In this document: one piece after another, positions 1 through 7,936 of the stretch | Layout: every line of letters starts with the position of its first letter | How positions within the stretch are numbered: the stretch's first letter is position 1 | Assembly (NCBI GenBank): GCA_902363135.1 | Contig: CABIZF010000003.1 | Coordinates: 62,001-126,000 of the forward strand | From: Lachnospiraceae bacterium | Lineage (GTDB): Bacteria > Bacillota > Clostridia > Lachnospirales > Lachnospiraceae | Direction of reading: 5' to 3' | DNA: 64,000 nt | Program-made: the position numbers and the translations under genes | The notes under the pieces: model-generated | The model's database searches: none | What the model saw: the letters and a program-made list of their open reading frames with translations, nothing else | What the model was told of the DNA's origin: nothing

Positions 1-822
1 CACTCCAAGGAATGTTGCGCCCTGTGCTATTGGATTCTTTGCAGCATTTAAAACCGCTCCCATTGGGGCAGTAGCGGCATCTACTATACTCATAGTTGCC
101 GTAAATACGCTTCCGTCCCAGGCTGATGCTTTATCCATCACATCATCGATGATCGGACTTGCATTATCATCTGCCCCCAGTTCCGCTGTCCCGGAAGTTC
201 CATCGAATGTGGCCACTGCATCTTCAGCGCTTCGGATTATCTGCGTGGCTGTATCGTCAGCTTCCACTGAGGCCACAGCCACTTCACCATTCAAGGCGGC
301 TAAAGCATCCTCCACATCCATAATCTGCATCGTAGCATTATCGTCCGCAGTAAGCTCTACTACCGCTTCATTTCCGTTTAGAACAGACAGTGAATCTCCA
401 ACACTATTTACCACCCCGGTGGCATTATCATCTGCCCCCAGTTCTACGTCAGCACTTGCTCCGTCAAGGGTTGCTGCTGCATCCTCGACACCAGATATTT
501 CAGCGGTAGCATTGTCGTTTGCACCTATCTCAATATCTGCAGATATTCCTCCTACTCTTTCAGCCGCATCTTCGACTCTTGAAAGAACCGGAGTGGCATT
601 GTCATCTGCTGAAACTTCAATAGAATGCTCACGTCCAAGCGTTCGATCTACTCGCTCTGCTGTTTGTTCAATCCCTCTGGTTTTGAATCCAGATGACAGG
701 ATCCGATTTACCTTCTGGGCGGCAGTGGCTAGGGTGTTCATCTTATTCGTAATATTTGATAGGCCAGGGTCTGTATTATCATTCACAGATACAGGAATCT
801 CAATTCTAATTGTTTCTCCCAT
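1..822 (-). CDS. Tail tape measure protein, N-terminal part (cut by window edge)
   Basis: The frame is open from ATG at 822 (GGGGTGA 8 nt upstream) to the left edge, giving 274 residues. The position directly after the tail assembly chaperone gene is the standard tape-measure position. The protein starts MGETIRIEIP. From about residue 70 it consists of seven units of exactly 29 residues built around A-D-D-N-A-T (the Asp-Asp or equivalent pair lies at residues 73, 102, 131, 160, 189, 218 and 247), each followed by a V-E-D-A-type helix and an L-D/N-G turn. Tape measure proteins set tail length and pass through the tail tube during DNA injection. The plus-strand open frame over this interval is a shadow. 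Confidence 0.85.
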   Translation of the reverse strand, partial: MGETIRIEIPVSVNDNTDPGLSNITNKMNTLATAAQKVNRILSSGFKTRGIEQTAERVDRTLGREHSIEVSADDNATPVLSRVEDAAERVGGISADIEIGANDNATAEISGVEDAAATLDGASADVELGADDNATGVVNSVGDSLSVLNGNEAVVELTADDNATMQIMDVEDALAALNGEVAVASVEADDTATQIIRSAEDAVATFDGTSGTAELGADDNASPIIDDVMDKASAWDGSVFTATMSIVDAATAPMGAVLNAAKNPIAQGATFLGV

Positions 823-830
823 TTACCATG

Positions 831-980
831 TCACCCCTTTTTCGTATTCGCCTCGATCCATAGCCTGGTTGAAGCAAAAAGAAAAGCCCTCTCTCCAGAG
901 GGCAGACTCATTACTTCACTTGGCAATAAACCTTGGCGTTGAAATATGTGGTGGAGTAATGTTGACTTCCCACCGGCCAT
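831..980 (-). CDS. Second tail assembly chaperone frame, expressed as a -1 frameshift extension
   Basis: A 49-codon frame starts MAGGKSTLLH and ends just before the tape measure start. It lies in the -1 frame of the upstream chaperone gene, whose last sense codons are GCA AAA AAC. This is a canonical A AAA AAC slippery heptamer (986-992). A -1 slip would read on as CTG ATT ATG into this frame and give a product of about 222 residues, equivalent to lambda gpGT. Independent initiation at its own ATG is possible, but no good ribosome binding site is visible. The frame contains a hairpin-plus-T-run terminator motif at 876-903. Confidence 0.75.
   Translation of the reverse strand: MAGGKSTLLHHIFQRQGLLPSEVMSLPSGERAFLFASTRLWIEANTKKG
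876..903 (-). terminator. Intrinsic terminator-like hairpin inside the frameshift extension
   Basis: Minus-strand GCCCTCT-GGAG-AGAGGGC forms a perfect 7-bp stem and is followed by TTTTCTTTTT. It lies within coding sequence, upstream of the tape measure gene, so it would limit tape measure mRNA unless read through. Confidence 0.6.
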
Positions 981-982
981 AA

Positions 983-1498
983 TCAGTTTTTTGCAGTTTC
1001 AGCCTTCAATTCTTCATTATTGAAGCCATTGACATCATCAATGATATCCATAATGCGGTCTTTTTCTCCCGGAAGAAGAACAGCATCGATTACATCAAGG
1101 GCATTGATAATGCAGATGCCTTTTGCTTCCAGGCCTTTTTTGACAGCAGGATTATCCCACAGTTTGGCCTGATCTTCTTCCGTAGTGGAGTTGTAAATCA
1201 GAGAAGCTCTGTACTTTGGCAGATCCAGCTCGTCTGCAACCCGGATGCCCTGGCGGCGATTCTTTGTATATTTTGTGTATTTTTTCCGGATATCTTTTAA
1301 CATTTCATCGGACAACGAATGAATTCTGAAGGAGAAATACTTTCGTTCATTACGGATGATATCGATCTTCTTAATATCATTTGCTGCATCATCAGCTGCT
1401 GCCAACAATCCTTCCAGATAATCCTCTTCATTTTTAATAATCATGTCTTCCTTCTCTTCCTCGGTTAATTCCGGATCCATAAAGTCTTTATTTGCCAT
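983..1498 (-). CDS. Tail assembly chaperone, XkdN-like
   Basis: A 171-residue acidic protein between the tail tube and tape measure genes. Its position, size and charged N-terminus followed by a helical core match the XkdN-type tail assembly chaperones of PBSX-like phages, which coat the tape measure during tail assembly. The ATG at 1498 is preceded by AGGAGGAAAAGA. The gene ends in the slippery codons AAA AAC before TGA, so a fraction of ribosomes should continue into the 831-980 frame. Confidence 0.8.
   Translation of the reverse strand: MANKDFMDPELTEEEKEDMIIKNEEDYLEGLLAAADDAANDIKKIDIIRNERKYFSFRIHSLSDEMLKDIRKKYTKYTKNRRQGIRVADELDLPKYRASLIYNSTTEEDQAKLWDNPAVKKGLEAKGICIINALDVIDAVLLPGEKDRIMDIIDDVNGFNNEELKAETAKN
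986..992 (-). promoter_or_regulatory. Programmed -1 frameshift site A AAA AAC
   Basis: The heptamer A AAA AAC is in the X XXY YYZ register of the zero frame, immediately before the TGA stop. A possible stimulatory stem GGTGG/CCACC (974-970 with its partner about 15 nt on) starts about 11 nt downstream. Frameshifting between tail assembly chaperone frames is conserved in many tailed phages. Confidence 0.8.
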
Positions 1499-1514
1499 TT
1501 CTTTTCCTCCTGTT

Positions 1515-1543
1515 AAAAACGAGGGGCTGATGCCCAGCCCCTC
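1515..1543 (-). terminator. Intrinsic terminator after the tail tube gene
   Basis: Minus-strand GAGGGGCTG/CAGCCCCTC is a perfect 9-bp stem with a 5-nt loop, followed by GTTTTTAA. It lies between the tube and chaperone genes. It would give partial termination, leaving tube protein more abundant than chaperone and tape measure. Confidence 0.75.
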
Positions 1544-1553
1544 TTAATAGAAA

Positions 1554-2009
1554 TCAGATTGTCAGTTTGCTCTTATTCTCAACCTTGCCATTGCAGTGCA
1601 GGGCAAAAGATCTTTTCAGCACATCGCCTGTAGCTACGTTCTGGATATCGCTGTCTCCGGAAAGGATACACTCTCTGTAGGTCACACGTTCCTGTGATCC
1701 ATTTCTTCCTTCGATAACTCCTGTAAACATCAGAACAGGAGATTCTCCGTTTGCAATAGCATTGATAACCGCATTAAACAGCTCACCATCAAGAACTACG
1801 ATTTCGGAAATGTTTACGGTAACGCCCACAGTTCCGTTGACCTCAAGCTCTCTGTTCTGGCCAAGAGGTGCGTATTTGTAGTTGTTAAAGGAACCTTTTG
1901 TAGTAAAACTTTCAACCTGTGCAAATGGTTTTCCAGCAGAGTTATAAAGCATCGCATCTTTGCCAGATCTGCTGTGTCTGGCATCAGTAGCTGCACTCTT
2001 ATTCAGCAT
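1554..2009 (-). CDS. Phage tail tube protein, XkdM-like
   Basis: A 151-residue protein encoded directly after the sheath gene, with the usual length and order of PBSX XkdM-type inner tail tube proteins. The fold implied is beta-rich: alternating hydrophobic strands such as E-V-N-G-T-V-G-V-T-V-N and V-L-M-F-T-G-V-I-E-G. The tube polymerises inside the sheath and conducts DNA. It ends 11 bp before a strong terminator hairpin. Confidence 0.85.
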   Translation of the reverse strand: MLNKSAATDARHSRSGKDAMLYNSAGKPFAQVESFTTKGSFNNYKYAPLGQNRELEVNGTVGVTVNISEIVVLDGELFNAVINAIANGESPVLMFTGVIEGRNGSQERVTYRECILSGDSDIQNVATGDVLKRSFALHCNGKVENKSKLTI

Positions 2010-2027
2010 TATTTATTCCCCCTTTTC

Positions 2028-3437
2028 TCATTCACCAGATGCAGCAACAATAGTGCTGAACTGGAAGTAGTAATTCAGATAGATGTGCTCTGCAGAATCC
2101 AGATCGATCACTTCGATGTCAAACCCACAGGTGTCTCCATCGGTAGTAACAGTTGTAGATTCAGTTACATTGCCGTACTGGATCTTTCCTTCTGCCTCCA
2201 TGGCATTGCAGATACCCTGGATAGCTGCCATGATAGTGGCTCTTCCGTTTGTATCGTTATCAACCTTTCCAACCAGTGCGTCAGCTGCTGCATTTGCTCT
2301 GTTCAGAAGTTCATAACGGGTCTTTGTTCTACGGATTTTCTTCCATCCGCTGTCGTGGTTGGCATCCGGATGAACCAAGGTATTAACACCATTGTCAATC
2401 CATACAGCCCCATCAGAAGCCGTAGAGAGGACCAGGCAGCCTTTTTCTTCAGCTACTTCCATCTCTGTATTTGTAAGGATTTCATTCAGAACGCTATATC
2501 TGCTAAGAGTTGCGTGTGTCACGGACTGGTTCGCAGGAGTCGCAGCTACGATACCCGCGATATACGCAGCCACCTGATATCCTTTCAGCTCTTCATTGCC
2601 GGCATTAGCATTTGCATTCAGCGGTGCAATTACGTTTTCAGTATCGAAACTGGAGATTGATGTCATTCTGTCTTCCAGTGAAGAGGAAGGTTTTGGGGCA
2701 ACGATTGCCATTGCGAAAGAGCCTGCCAGATAAATTCTGTCAAGCCATGCTGCTACCAATGCATGGACAGCGGCATCTTCTGTATCAACACAAATGGTAT
2801 TGATGTAGTATTTTTCCACTTCTTTTAATCCGGCACTGTAGTCTGCGGTTGTCACTGTCGGATCTGCGCCATCTGTGAAAGCGGACTGGCTAACCGCCGT
2901 AACAGTTCCTGATGCATCAGTAATATCGACTACAAAGTTCTTTGAGGAAGCGAATGCTTCTTTCAATGCAGTAGCCTCTTCTGTTCCTGCTGCAAATGTT
3001 ACTTTTTCGAACTCAGTGCCATCCAGATATACGATGCACTCTTTCTTTGAGGAATCGCCAAGCTTCTCTCTGATTGTTGCTGTGAATTTTGCACCACTTG
3101 GATATTTTGTTGAGAGCTTTGCCTTTCCAGTTGCACAAGCAAGAGAGGCACTGCCAACTGTACCGCCGTTTCCTATTCTAACAGCGATAAGTTTGTCAGC
3201 GCCTCCAAAGAACGTTTCTCTTAATGCATCTGTGGTGCCGCCGGTGCCAAAGGTTTTTTCATATCCTTCAGATGCCGGAAGAACTGTAGCTTTTCCAAGT
3301 GGCCCAATCGAAGACCTGAAAAGCACTGCTACAATACCATCAATTGCTCCAAAGTTTGTTTCATCCCCTCTTTTCTGCACATTGAAGTATGCACCGGAAC
3401 GGATTTTGTTTTCTCCAAGAGAAAAATAACCTGCCAT
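2028..3437 (-). CDS. Tail sheath protein, XkdK-like
   Basis: A 469-residue protein starting MAGYFSLGENKIRSGAYFNV. This matches the N-terminal signature of contractile-tail sheath proteins in Firmicutes phages and PBSX (G-x-Y-x-N-V near the start and a conserved C-terminal domain ending in strands that mesh between subunits). It forms the contractile outer tube, so the phage is a myovirus. It follows the 3438-3659 gene with no spacing and precedes the tube gene. Confidence 0.92.
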   Translation of the reverse strand: MAGYFSLGENKIRSGAYFNVQKRGDETNFGAIDGIVAVLFRSSIGPLGKATVLPASEGYEKTFGTGGTTDALRETFFGGADKLIAVRIGNGGTVGSASLACATGKAKLSTKYPSGAKFTATIREKLGDSSKKECIVYLDGTEFEKVTFAAGTEEATALKEAFASSKNFVVDITDASGTVTAVSQSAFTDGADPTVTTADYSAGLKEVEKYYINTICVDTEDAAVHALVAAWLDRIYLAGSFAMAIVAPKPSSSLEDRMTSISSFDTENVIAPLNANANAGNEELKGYQVAAYIAGIVAATPANQSVTHATLSRYSVLNEILTNTEMEVAEEKGCLVLSTASDGAVWIDNGVNTLVHPDANHDSGWKKIRRTKTRYELLNRANAAADALVGKVDNDTNGRATIMAAIQGICNAMEAEGKIQYGNVTESTTVTTDGDTCGFDIEVIDLDSAEHIYLNYYFQFSTIVAASGE

Positions 3438-3659
3438 TTATTTGACCTCCTTTTTCATGAATCTATCGATGATCTGTTTCGCTTCCGCAACAGTCATTCC
3501 TGTTTTTTTACAACCCTTAAAGGCTGCTACTGCACATTCGTGAGGAACTCCAAATACTTTTGCGCTTGCATTTTCAAGTTCCTGGATGGTGTACTTGTCA
3601 GCGGACGGCTGTACTGTTTGTGTCGCAGCCGGTGTCTTCTTGATATCTTTTTCTGCCAT
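3438..3659 (-). CDS. Small conserved phage protein upstream of the sheath gene
   Basis: 73 residues: a Lys/Thr/Pro-rich N-terminal third (to about residue 22), then a compact helical domain (Y-T-I-Q-E-L-E-N onward) with two Cys. Short proteins of this kind often precede sheath genes in Clostridia myoviruses. Its function is unknown. It abuts the sheath start, so the two are translationally coupled. Confidence 0.6.
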   Translation of the reverse strand: MAEKDIKKTPAATQTVQPSADKYTIQELENASAKVFGVPHECAVAAFKGCKKTGMTVAEAKQIIDRFMKKEVK

Positions 3660-3671
3660 TACTTACTCCTT

Positions 3672-4541
3672 TCATGTAAGATCGTTGATTGTTACGCCTG
3701 ATATACCAGGCTGCTTAAATGCGTCTTTTAAGCACGCATAATACCCTGTCAGAGACATCTGCCCCTCTCTAAGGTAATCAGCATTGTTGTTCATTTTCAG
3801 AGCTTTCACGACCATTGGAGAATCATCAAACATGATGATCTCTTCATCCTTCGCTAAACTCTGGTGAAGTGCGGCTATCATCTTCAACCGCAATGACGGT
3901 TTCGGGCACAGGAGATGCACTGAAATAACTGCATTGAACCACGACAGGCTACTCCTGCAATGACCATCTGTGCTGTCAATTGATTTCAGTCCAGAATAGA
4001 AAACAGGAGTATCTGCCGGAATGGTGTATTCTGATAACTCATCAATTCCAAAAACTATGCATTCCGGGAAAAGATTCTTAATATACCTGTTCAATGCCAT
4101 AACAGGATCTGGATCCGTAGTTTCCTGTGCGGGGTATTCCAGAATATCGAACACAATTTCTTTACACAGCACTGCGTTTCCTTCCAGGATGTAAGGTTCG
4201 CTTCTGGCCCATGCAAAGCACATAGGTGCCTCCCCTTCTGGTTTCATCACCACGTCCTGAAGACAATTCCTGATAGCAACTTCCATCTTCTCTACTTCAA
4301 GCGGATCCATGATGTCGTACAATGCGGCAGTAAGCTGGCCAGATGAAGACCGCTTTGTATCCACCTGTTTGTTGAAGACATAAGAAATCCTCGGATACTG
4401 GCTTTTCCCATTCCATCCCTCCTGCTGATCAGGAGGAAACTCTGTGTTAAAGATGGCCGGCTTATCTGCGTACTTGGCCAGAGTTCCGTTCAGAAGGTTG
4501 TCCTGAGATAATCTTCTATACAGCAACTGATTCAGATCCAT
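3672..4541 (-). CDS. Putative tail terminator / tail completion protein
   Basis: 289 residues with no motif I can name. It lies between the gp10-like protein and the sheath gene, where tail terminators or neck completion proteins are encoded in this phage type. The N-terminal part (M-D-L-N-Q-L-L-Y-R-R-L) suits a protein that caps the tail tube. The gene overlaps the preceding gene by 26 bp, indicating coupling. The role is inferred from gene order only. Confidence 0.45.
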   Translation of the reverse strand: MDLNQLLYRRLSQDNLLNGTLAKYADKPAIFNTEFPPDQQEGWNGKSQYPRISYVFNKQVDTKRSSSGQLTAALYDIMDPLEVEKMEVAIRNCLQDVVMKPEGEAPMCFAWARSEPYILEGNAVLCKEIVFDILEYPAQETTDPDPVMALNRYIKNLFPECIVFGIDELSEYTIPADTPVFYSGLKSIDSTDGHCRSSLSWFNAVISVHLLCPKPSLRLKMIAALHQSLAKDEEIIMFDDSPMVVKALKMNNNADYLREGQMSLTGYYACLKDAFKQPGISGVTINDLT

Positions 4542-4818
4542 CTTCTACACTCCCCTCATATACGTTCACCGTTTCCATTCCGTCAGAAGAATATCTGATA
4601 GTCCACATTCCTTTTTCAATAGCCTCAGCCGGAATCACGAAATGATTCTGGATATTCTGTGTTTCTGGAAGGAATAAAACTGTGATGGTGTCAGCAGTCG
4701 CTTCTGTCACTATTCCAGACTGCGCTTTATCCCAAGTTTTATTTTTTGCTGAAATAAGAGAGCCCCTTCCGATTTCAGCAAGATTTATAACTTTCTTTGT
4801 TTCTTCAGTCAGTAACAT
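4516..4818 (-). CDS. Hypothetical phage protein in the head-tail connector block
   Basis: 100 residues. The first 20 are helical, and a beta-rich middle follows (G-I-V-T-E-A-T-A-D-T-I-T-V-L-F-L-P) that looks like a small SH3-like barrel. The tail is acidic. It is encoded between the gp10-like protein and the putative tail terminator and overlaps the latter by 26 bp. I do not recognise it. Confidence 0.5.
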   Translation of the reverse strand: MLLTEETKKVINLAEIGRGSLISAKNKTWDKAQSGIVTEATADTITVLFLPETQNIQNHFVIPAEAIEKGMWTIRYSSDGMETVNVYEGSVEDGSESVAV

Positions 4819-5196
4819 TTACCCTCCTAACTCCGAGAACAATGCCAGAATTTCCGGCATTGCAGTTTCTTTGATTTTTTCAACATAAGGACGGGCTGCC
4901 ATTTTGCTTGTTCCATGTTCCAGGTATCCTGAGTAATGCATTCCAGATTGGATTCCGAATATGCCATTTCCTCCACCGCCAGAACTGTACATATTCCAGT
5001 TCCTTCTCAGGTTTCCGCTTCTTACACCAGGTGGACTTCCGGGAGCTGAAGGGCTTGGATTGGCCAATACCGTAAGAGCAGCATTCCTGAGTTCATTGGC
5101 TCCCTGCATCATCTTTGCATCAACCTGTCGTTTGGTTTGCTCTACGCGATTCTTTACTTCTTCCTGTACGGCTGCCGCTGCTGCCTCCGGACTCAT
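4819..5196 (-). CDS. HK97 gp10-like tail completion protein
   Basis: 125 residues: an N-terminal helical stretch rich in Ala and Glu, a central S-P-S-A-P-G-S-P-P-G loop, and the C-terminal G-T-S-K-M-A-A-R-P-Y segment. The E-H-G-T-x-x-x-x-A-R-P motif is the hallmark of the HK97 gp10 / PBSX XkdI type of neck protein that joins head and tail. It overlaps the next upstream gene by 4 bp. Confidence 0.85.
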   Translation of the reverse strand: MSPEAAAAAVQEEVKNRVEQTKRQVDAKMMQGANELRNAALTVLANPSPSAPGSPPGVRSGNLRRNWNMYSSGGGGNGIFGIQSGMHYSGYLEHGTSKMAARPYVEKIKETAMPEILALFSELGG

Positions 5197-5555
5197 TTCA
5201 GATCATTCCTTTCTTCAAGATAGACAATGCCGGCAACCCCAAGGTCTCCGGCATTATCAACAGCAAGAACTAAATATGCTTTTTCCTCGTATGCAAGAAT
5301 ATCTGACTTTTTGAGATCACATCTTCCAGATACCACAAGGGTATGTGTCAGGGAATGCAGCTTCTGATCCCATAGGTGTTTTGTCAGCTCCCTCTCATTC
5401 GAAGTCGCCTGTGCAAGAATTCCATCCACTATAGTTCCCGTATCTTCATATGAGTTCTTTGCATATCCATCTACATTGTCCACATGCATCTTCAATACCC
5501 GGAAGCTCTTCCAGAGATTTCCCGGGCGAAGGTACATTGCGTTTCCGAACATCAT
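5193..5555 (-). CDS. Head closure / head-tail joining protein (putative)
   Basis: 120 residues beginning M-M-F-G-N-A-M, then a beta-rich C-terminus (L-T-H-T-L-V-V-S-G, Y-L-V-L-A-V-D-N). Size and position between the connector and the gp10-like protein fit the head-closure (stopper) protein of siphophages and myophages. It overlaps both neighbours by 4 bp. The assignment rests on order and general fold expectation. Confidence 0.55.
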   Translation of the reverse strand: MMFGNAMYLRPGNLWKSFRVLKMHVDNVDGYAKNSYEDTGTIVDGILAQATSNERELTKHLWDQKLHSLTHTLVVSGRCDLKKSDILAYEEKAYLVLAVDNAGDLGVAGIVYLEERNDLK

Positions 5556-5995
5556 ATGTCTTCCCCCTCTGTTTCCTCATGCGACATCATTCCGGCATAA
5601 AAATAAGGCGGTGTTATCCGCCCTGTTTCTGGATTTTCTGCCAACGGAAGAATTGCTTCGGCCGAAGCCGCACTGGCTTTCAAATCTTTTTTCAGATCCT
5701 CATACATCTCTTTCCATAGTTTTGCCCGTTCCCCCATGGATAAGGAGAGTGGACCAACCTTTGTATCGGGTTCAAATGCAAACTTCCGCGTAATGCTTTC
5801 AAGGCAACGAAGTTTTGCTTTTTTCCATTGTCTCGCTGTCGGAATCTTTTCCGGAATCACCGCATTGTATTCCTCATCGCAGAGCGCACAAGTCTTTTCT
5901 TTTCCCTCGACCATTACATCTCCGAGTTCAAAACGCATACGGTCTTTTCCGTATTCAGCAATATTCCCCGGTTCGTACTGATATGTTCCAGGCAT
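5552..5995 (-). CDS. Head-tail connector / adaptor candidate
   Basis: 147 residues. An N-terminal part carries C-A-L-C-D-E-E-Y; a Lys-rich helical middle and an acidic C-terminal tail follow. It lies right after the capsid block, where PBSX-like phages carry a connector. The stop of the upstream gene at 5995 coincides with its start region. No diagnostic motif is visible, so the function is positional. Confidence 0.45.
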   Translation of the reverse strand: MPGTYQYEPGNIAEYGKDRMRFELGDVMVEGKEKTCALCDEEYNAVIPEKIPTARQWKKAKLRCLESITRKFAFEPDTKVGPLSLSMGERAKLWKEMYEDLKKDLKASAASAEAILPLAENPETGRITPPYFYAGMMSHEETEGEDI

Positions 5996-6429
5996 CAGGC
6001 ATCACCTGCGCTTTCCTCCAGTTCCCCAAGGCTCTTCGCTTTAATTTCAGCTTCTTTCTTTACAGCAGTTCTCGAATCTACTGCATTCAGAAAGATAAGC
6101 ACTGTATTATCCTCTACAGTGTCTCTAATATGAGCTACAGCATCCTTCTGGTTCATCTGCATAGTTTTTACTGCTTCCTGAAGCTGAGGCTCTGTAACGT
6201 CCAAATCGAAGCCCTTATCTCCTTTTACGATTTCGATTTTGAAGAATACTTCTCCGACTGATGCCACGCATTCCTCAAGTGTTTCAACCGGAATACCGTC
6301 ACGAATCACAGTCAGCACTCCCATTTTTTCAAGAGCTACCGGATCAGCGACTGCTTCGGCCGGGATTTCCTCTCCGATAAAGTATCGTTTTCCGCTCAGA
6401 GTGCATGGTTTATTTGCAACAAGCTTCAT
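5995..6429 (-). CDS. Hypothetical phage head-region protein
   Basis: 144 residues starting M-K-L-V-A-N-K-P-C-T-L-S-G-K-R-Y-F-I-G. An N-terminal module of about 40 residues with an I-G-E-E-I-P turn resembles short capsid-associated accessory domains. The rest is helical with a Glu/Ala-rich end. It is encoded 11 bp downstream of the major capsid gene with a good AGGAGGTGCC site. The function is unknown. Confidence 0.5.
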   Translation of the reverse strand: MKLVANKPCTLSGKRYFIGEEIPAEAVADPVALEKMGVLTVIRDGIPVETLEECVASVGEVFFKIEIVKGDKGFDLDVTEPQLQEAVKTMQMNQKDAVAHIRDTVEDNTVLIFLNAVDSRTAVKKEAEIKAKSLGELEESAGDA

Positions 6430-6440
6430 ATGGCACCTCC

Positions 6441-7466
6441 TTAGACTGCAGATTTGTAGAATCTCGCCAGATCATCGGATGTCTTATGCATATCTGTTGC
6501 CATAAGACCTTCCACGTATTCTGTATGTGTTCCATTCTCGCCAAGATAGTTCAGAATCGGAAGTATCTGTCCGTTTCCAAGCATATCCCATGTAAAGGTG
6601 TAGCCGGCAGACGGTTCATCAATGCTTGGTGCGTTTGTGGCATAGGCAAGAAGGAATGCATCCGGATCTCCGATGTACTGCATGTTTTCATCTTCTCCCA
6701 TGCCGGCATTGTTCATGATGGATTTAAGCACCACGATCTTTTCTACTCCGAAGAGCTGTGCCAGAACGTTTTCTGTTACAGACGCTGGGTTTGCAGTGCT
6801 TCCGCCATATTTAACTCTTTCAAGGATTGCCGGATGCACCTTCAGGGCATTAAATACATTGATACCAAGACCAAGGCGGTTCGGCATACGTCCCGTCTGC
6901 TGATTCATGCTTGTCTTCTCGCTATCAATAAATGCAATCGGATCAGAGTTTGCATTGCTGAATTTAATAAACTCATTGGTTGAAGGGCTTGTAGTGTCAA
7001 CTCCGGAAAGTTCATTCTTCCATGCACCGGCTTTGAAGTAGCTTTCCGCAAACAGACGATCCTGATGGATATTCGCCTGTTCTGCAATGGTTTTTACTCT
7101 CTGCTGTTTCGGCTGCATTGTGGTTGGTCCCTGTCTTCTGCTGAGATCGGTCTGGCGAATCTGATCAATTCCCATGATCATCTGGTCTACCTGGCATACA
7201 TAAGGTTTCATGCTCTCGCCTACTACTGTAGGATCAACTTTTCCATAAGCAGGTTTTCTGCTCCAGTTATCTCTCAGAAGATCTTCCTTGCTGAACTCAT
7301 AGTAGTTGTCAGAAGAAAGACTTACCGGACAGGTTGGGAAAAGAGCCTTTGCGAAGTAGTTAGCTGCATTCTGGTAATATGCCAGAGCCATGTTTGTAAG
7401 TGCTGTGTGAGGTCTGAATGCGCCTTTTGCGATTTCAGACTGGATTCCTGCTGCTGTGTTTCTCAT
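6441..7466 (-). CDS. Major capsid protein
   Basis: 341 residues, preceded by the decoration-type protein and scaffold genes. It has the composition of an HK97-fold capsid: an N-terminal arm, a long central spine (P-T-T-M-Q-P-K-Q-Q-R-V-K-T-I-A-E-Q) and a beta-rich C-terminus. The strong AAGGAGGATAATATT site and the decoration/capsid/connector gene order support the call. No cleavage site is obvious, although a XkdF-like protease is encoded upstream. Confidence 0.82.
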   Translation of the reverse strand: MRNTAAGIQSEIAKGAFRPHTALTNMALAYYQNAANYFAKALFPTCPVSLSSDNYYEFSKEDLLRDNWSRKPAYGKVDPTVVGESMKPYVCQVDQMIMGIDQIRQTDLSRRQGPTTMQPKQQRVKTIAEQANIHQDRLFAESYFKAGAWKNELSGVDTTSPSTNEFIKFSNANSDPIAFIDSEKTSMNQQTGRMPNRLGLGINVFNALKVHPAILERVKYGGSTANPASVTENVLAQLFGVEKIVVLKSIMNNAGMGEDENMQYIGDPDAFLLAYATNAPSIDEPSAGYTFTWDMLGNGQILPILNYLGENGTHTEYVEGLMATDMHKTSDDLARFYKSAV

Positions 7467-7490
7467 TAATATTATCCTCCTTTATCAAGA

Positions 7491-7925
7491 TTATGCTTTT
7501 GCCTTCTGGTATTTAGAAAGCTGCAGTCTGCTGTAGCCTCCAGCAGATACATTGTTAAGAGCTACCCCGATCACGTAATCGCCAGCTGCCGCAACTGCCG
7601 CTTTTCCTCCGGTGGTCGCAGTAACCTCCTGCCCTTTCTTGATCTCAGCGGAAGCAATGACGAATCCGATGTCCTTAATCAGGATATCAACGTCTTCACC
7701 CTTCTTAACCATTCCAGCTTCTACACCGGAAATGTCATTATATCCACTTTCGATAATAGAAACGCCAAGCAGAGGTGCTGTGCCATCGGCAGCGACAACC
7801 ACATTACCATCAGTATCGTATTTCAAAATAAGGTTACGGATGTCAGCAACATCTGCTCCTGCCTTTTCGGAAATAGTTGGTGACTGGTTGATCTGTGTTC
7901 CATTAAAATTTTTACCCATTATCAT
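7491..7925 (-). CDS. Capsid decoration protein, DUF2190-like
   Basis: 144 residues, Gly/Ala/Val-rich and beta-stranded, with I-K-K-G-Q-E-V-T-A-T-T-G-G-K and D-Y-V-I-G-V-A-L-N-N-V-S-A-G-G. These are typical of the small DUF2190-type proteins encoded next to capsid genes, which are thought to decorate the shell. It lies between the scaffold and major capsid genes. Confidence 0.7.
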   Translation of the reverse strand: MIMGKNFNGTQINQSPTISEKAGADVADIRNLILKYDTDGNVVVAADGTAPLLGVSIIESGYNDISGVEAGMVKKGEDVDILIKDIGFVIASAEIKKGQEVTATTGGKAAVAAAGDYVIGVALNNVSAGGYSRLQLSKYQKAKA

Positions 7926-7936
7926 TCGCCTCCTTC

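Noticed and set aside
149..982. Long plus-strand frame of 277 codons
   Set aside because: It is a shadow of the minus-strand tape measure gene. The opposite frame has the repeat periodicity, a ribosome site and correct synteny.
1974..3429. Several plus-strand frames over the sheath and tube genes
   Set aside because: The minus-strand genes are clearly recognised; these frames have shadow composition.
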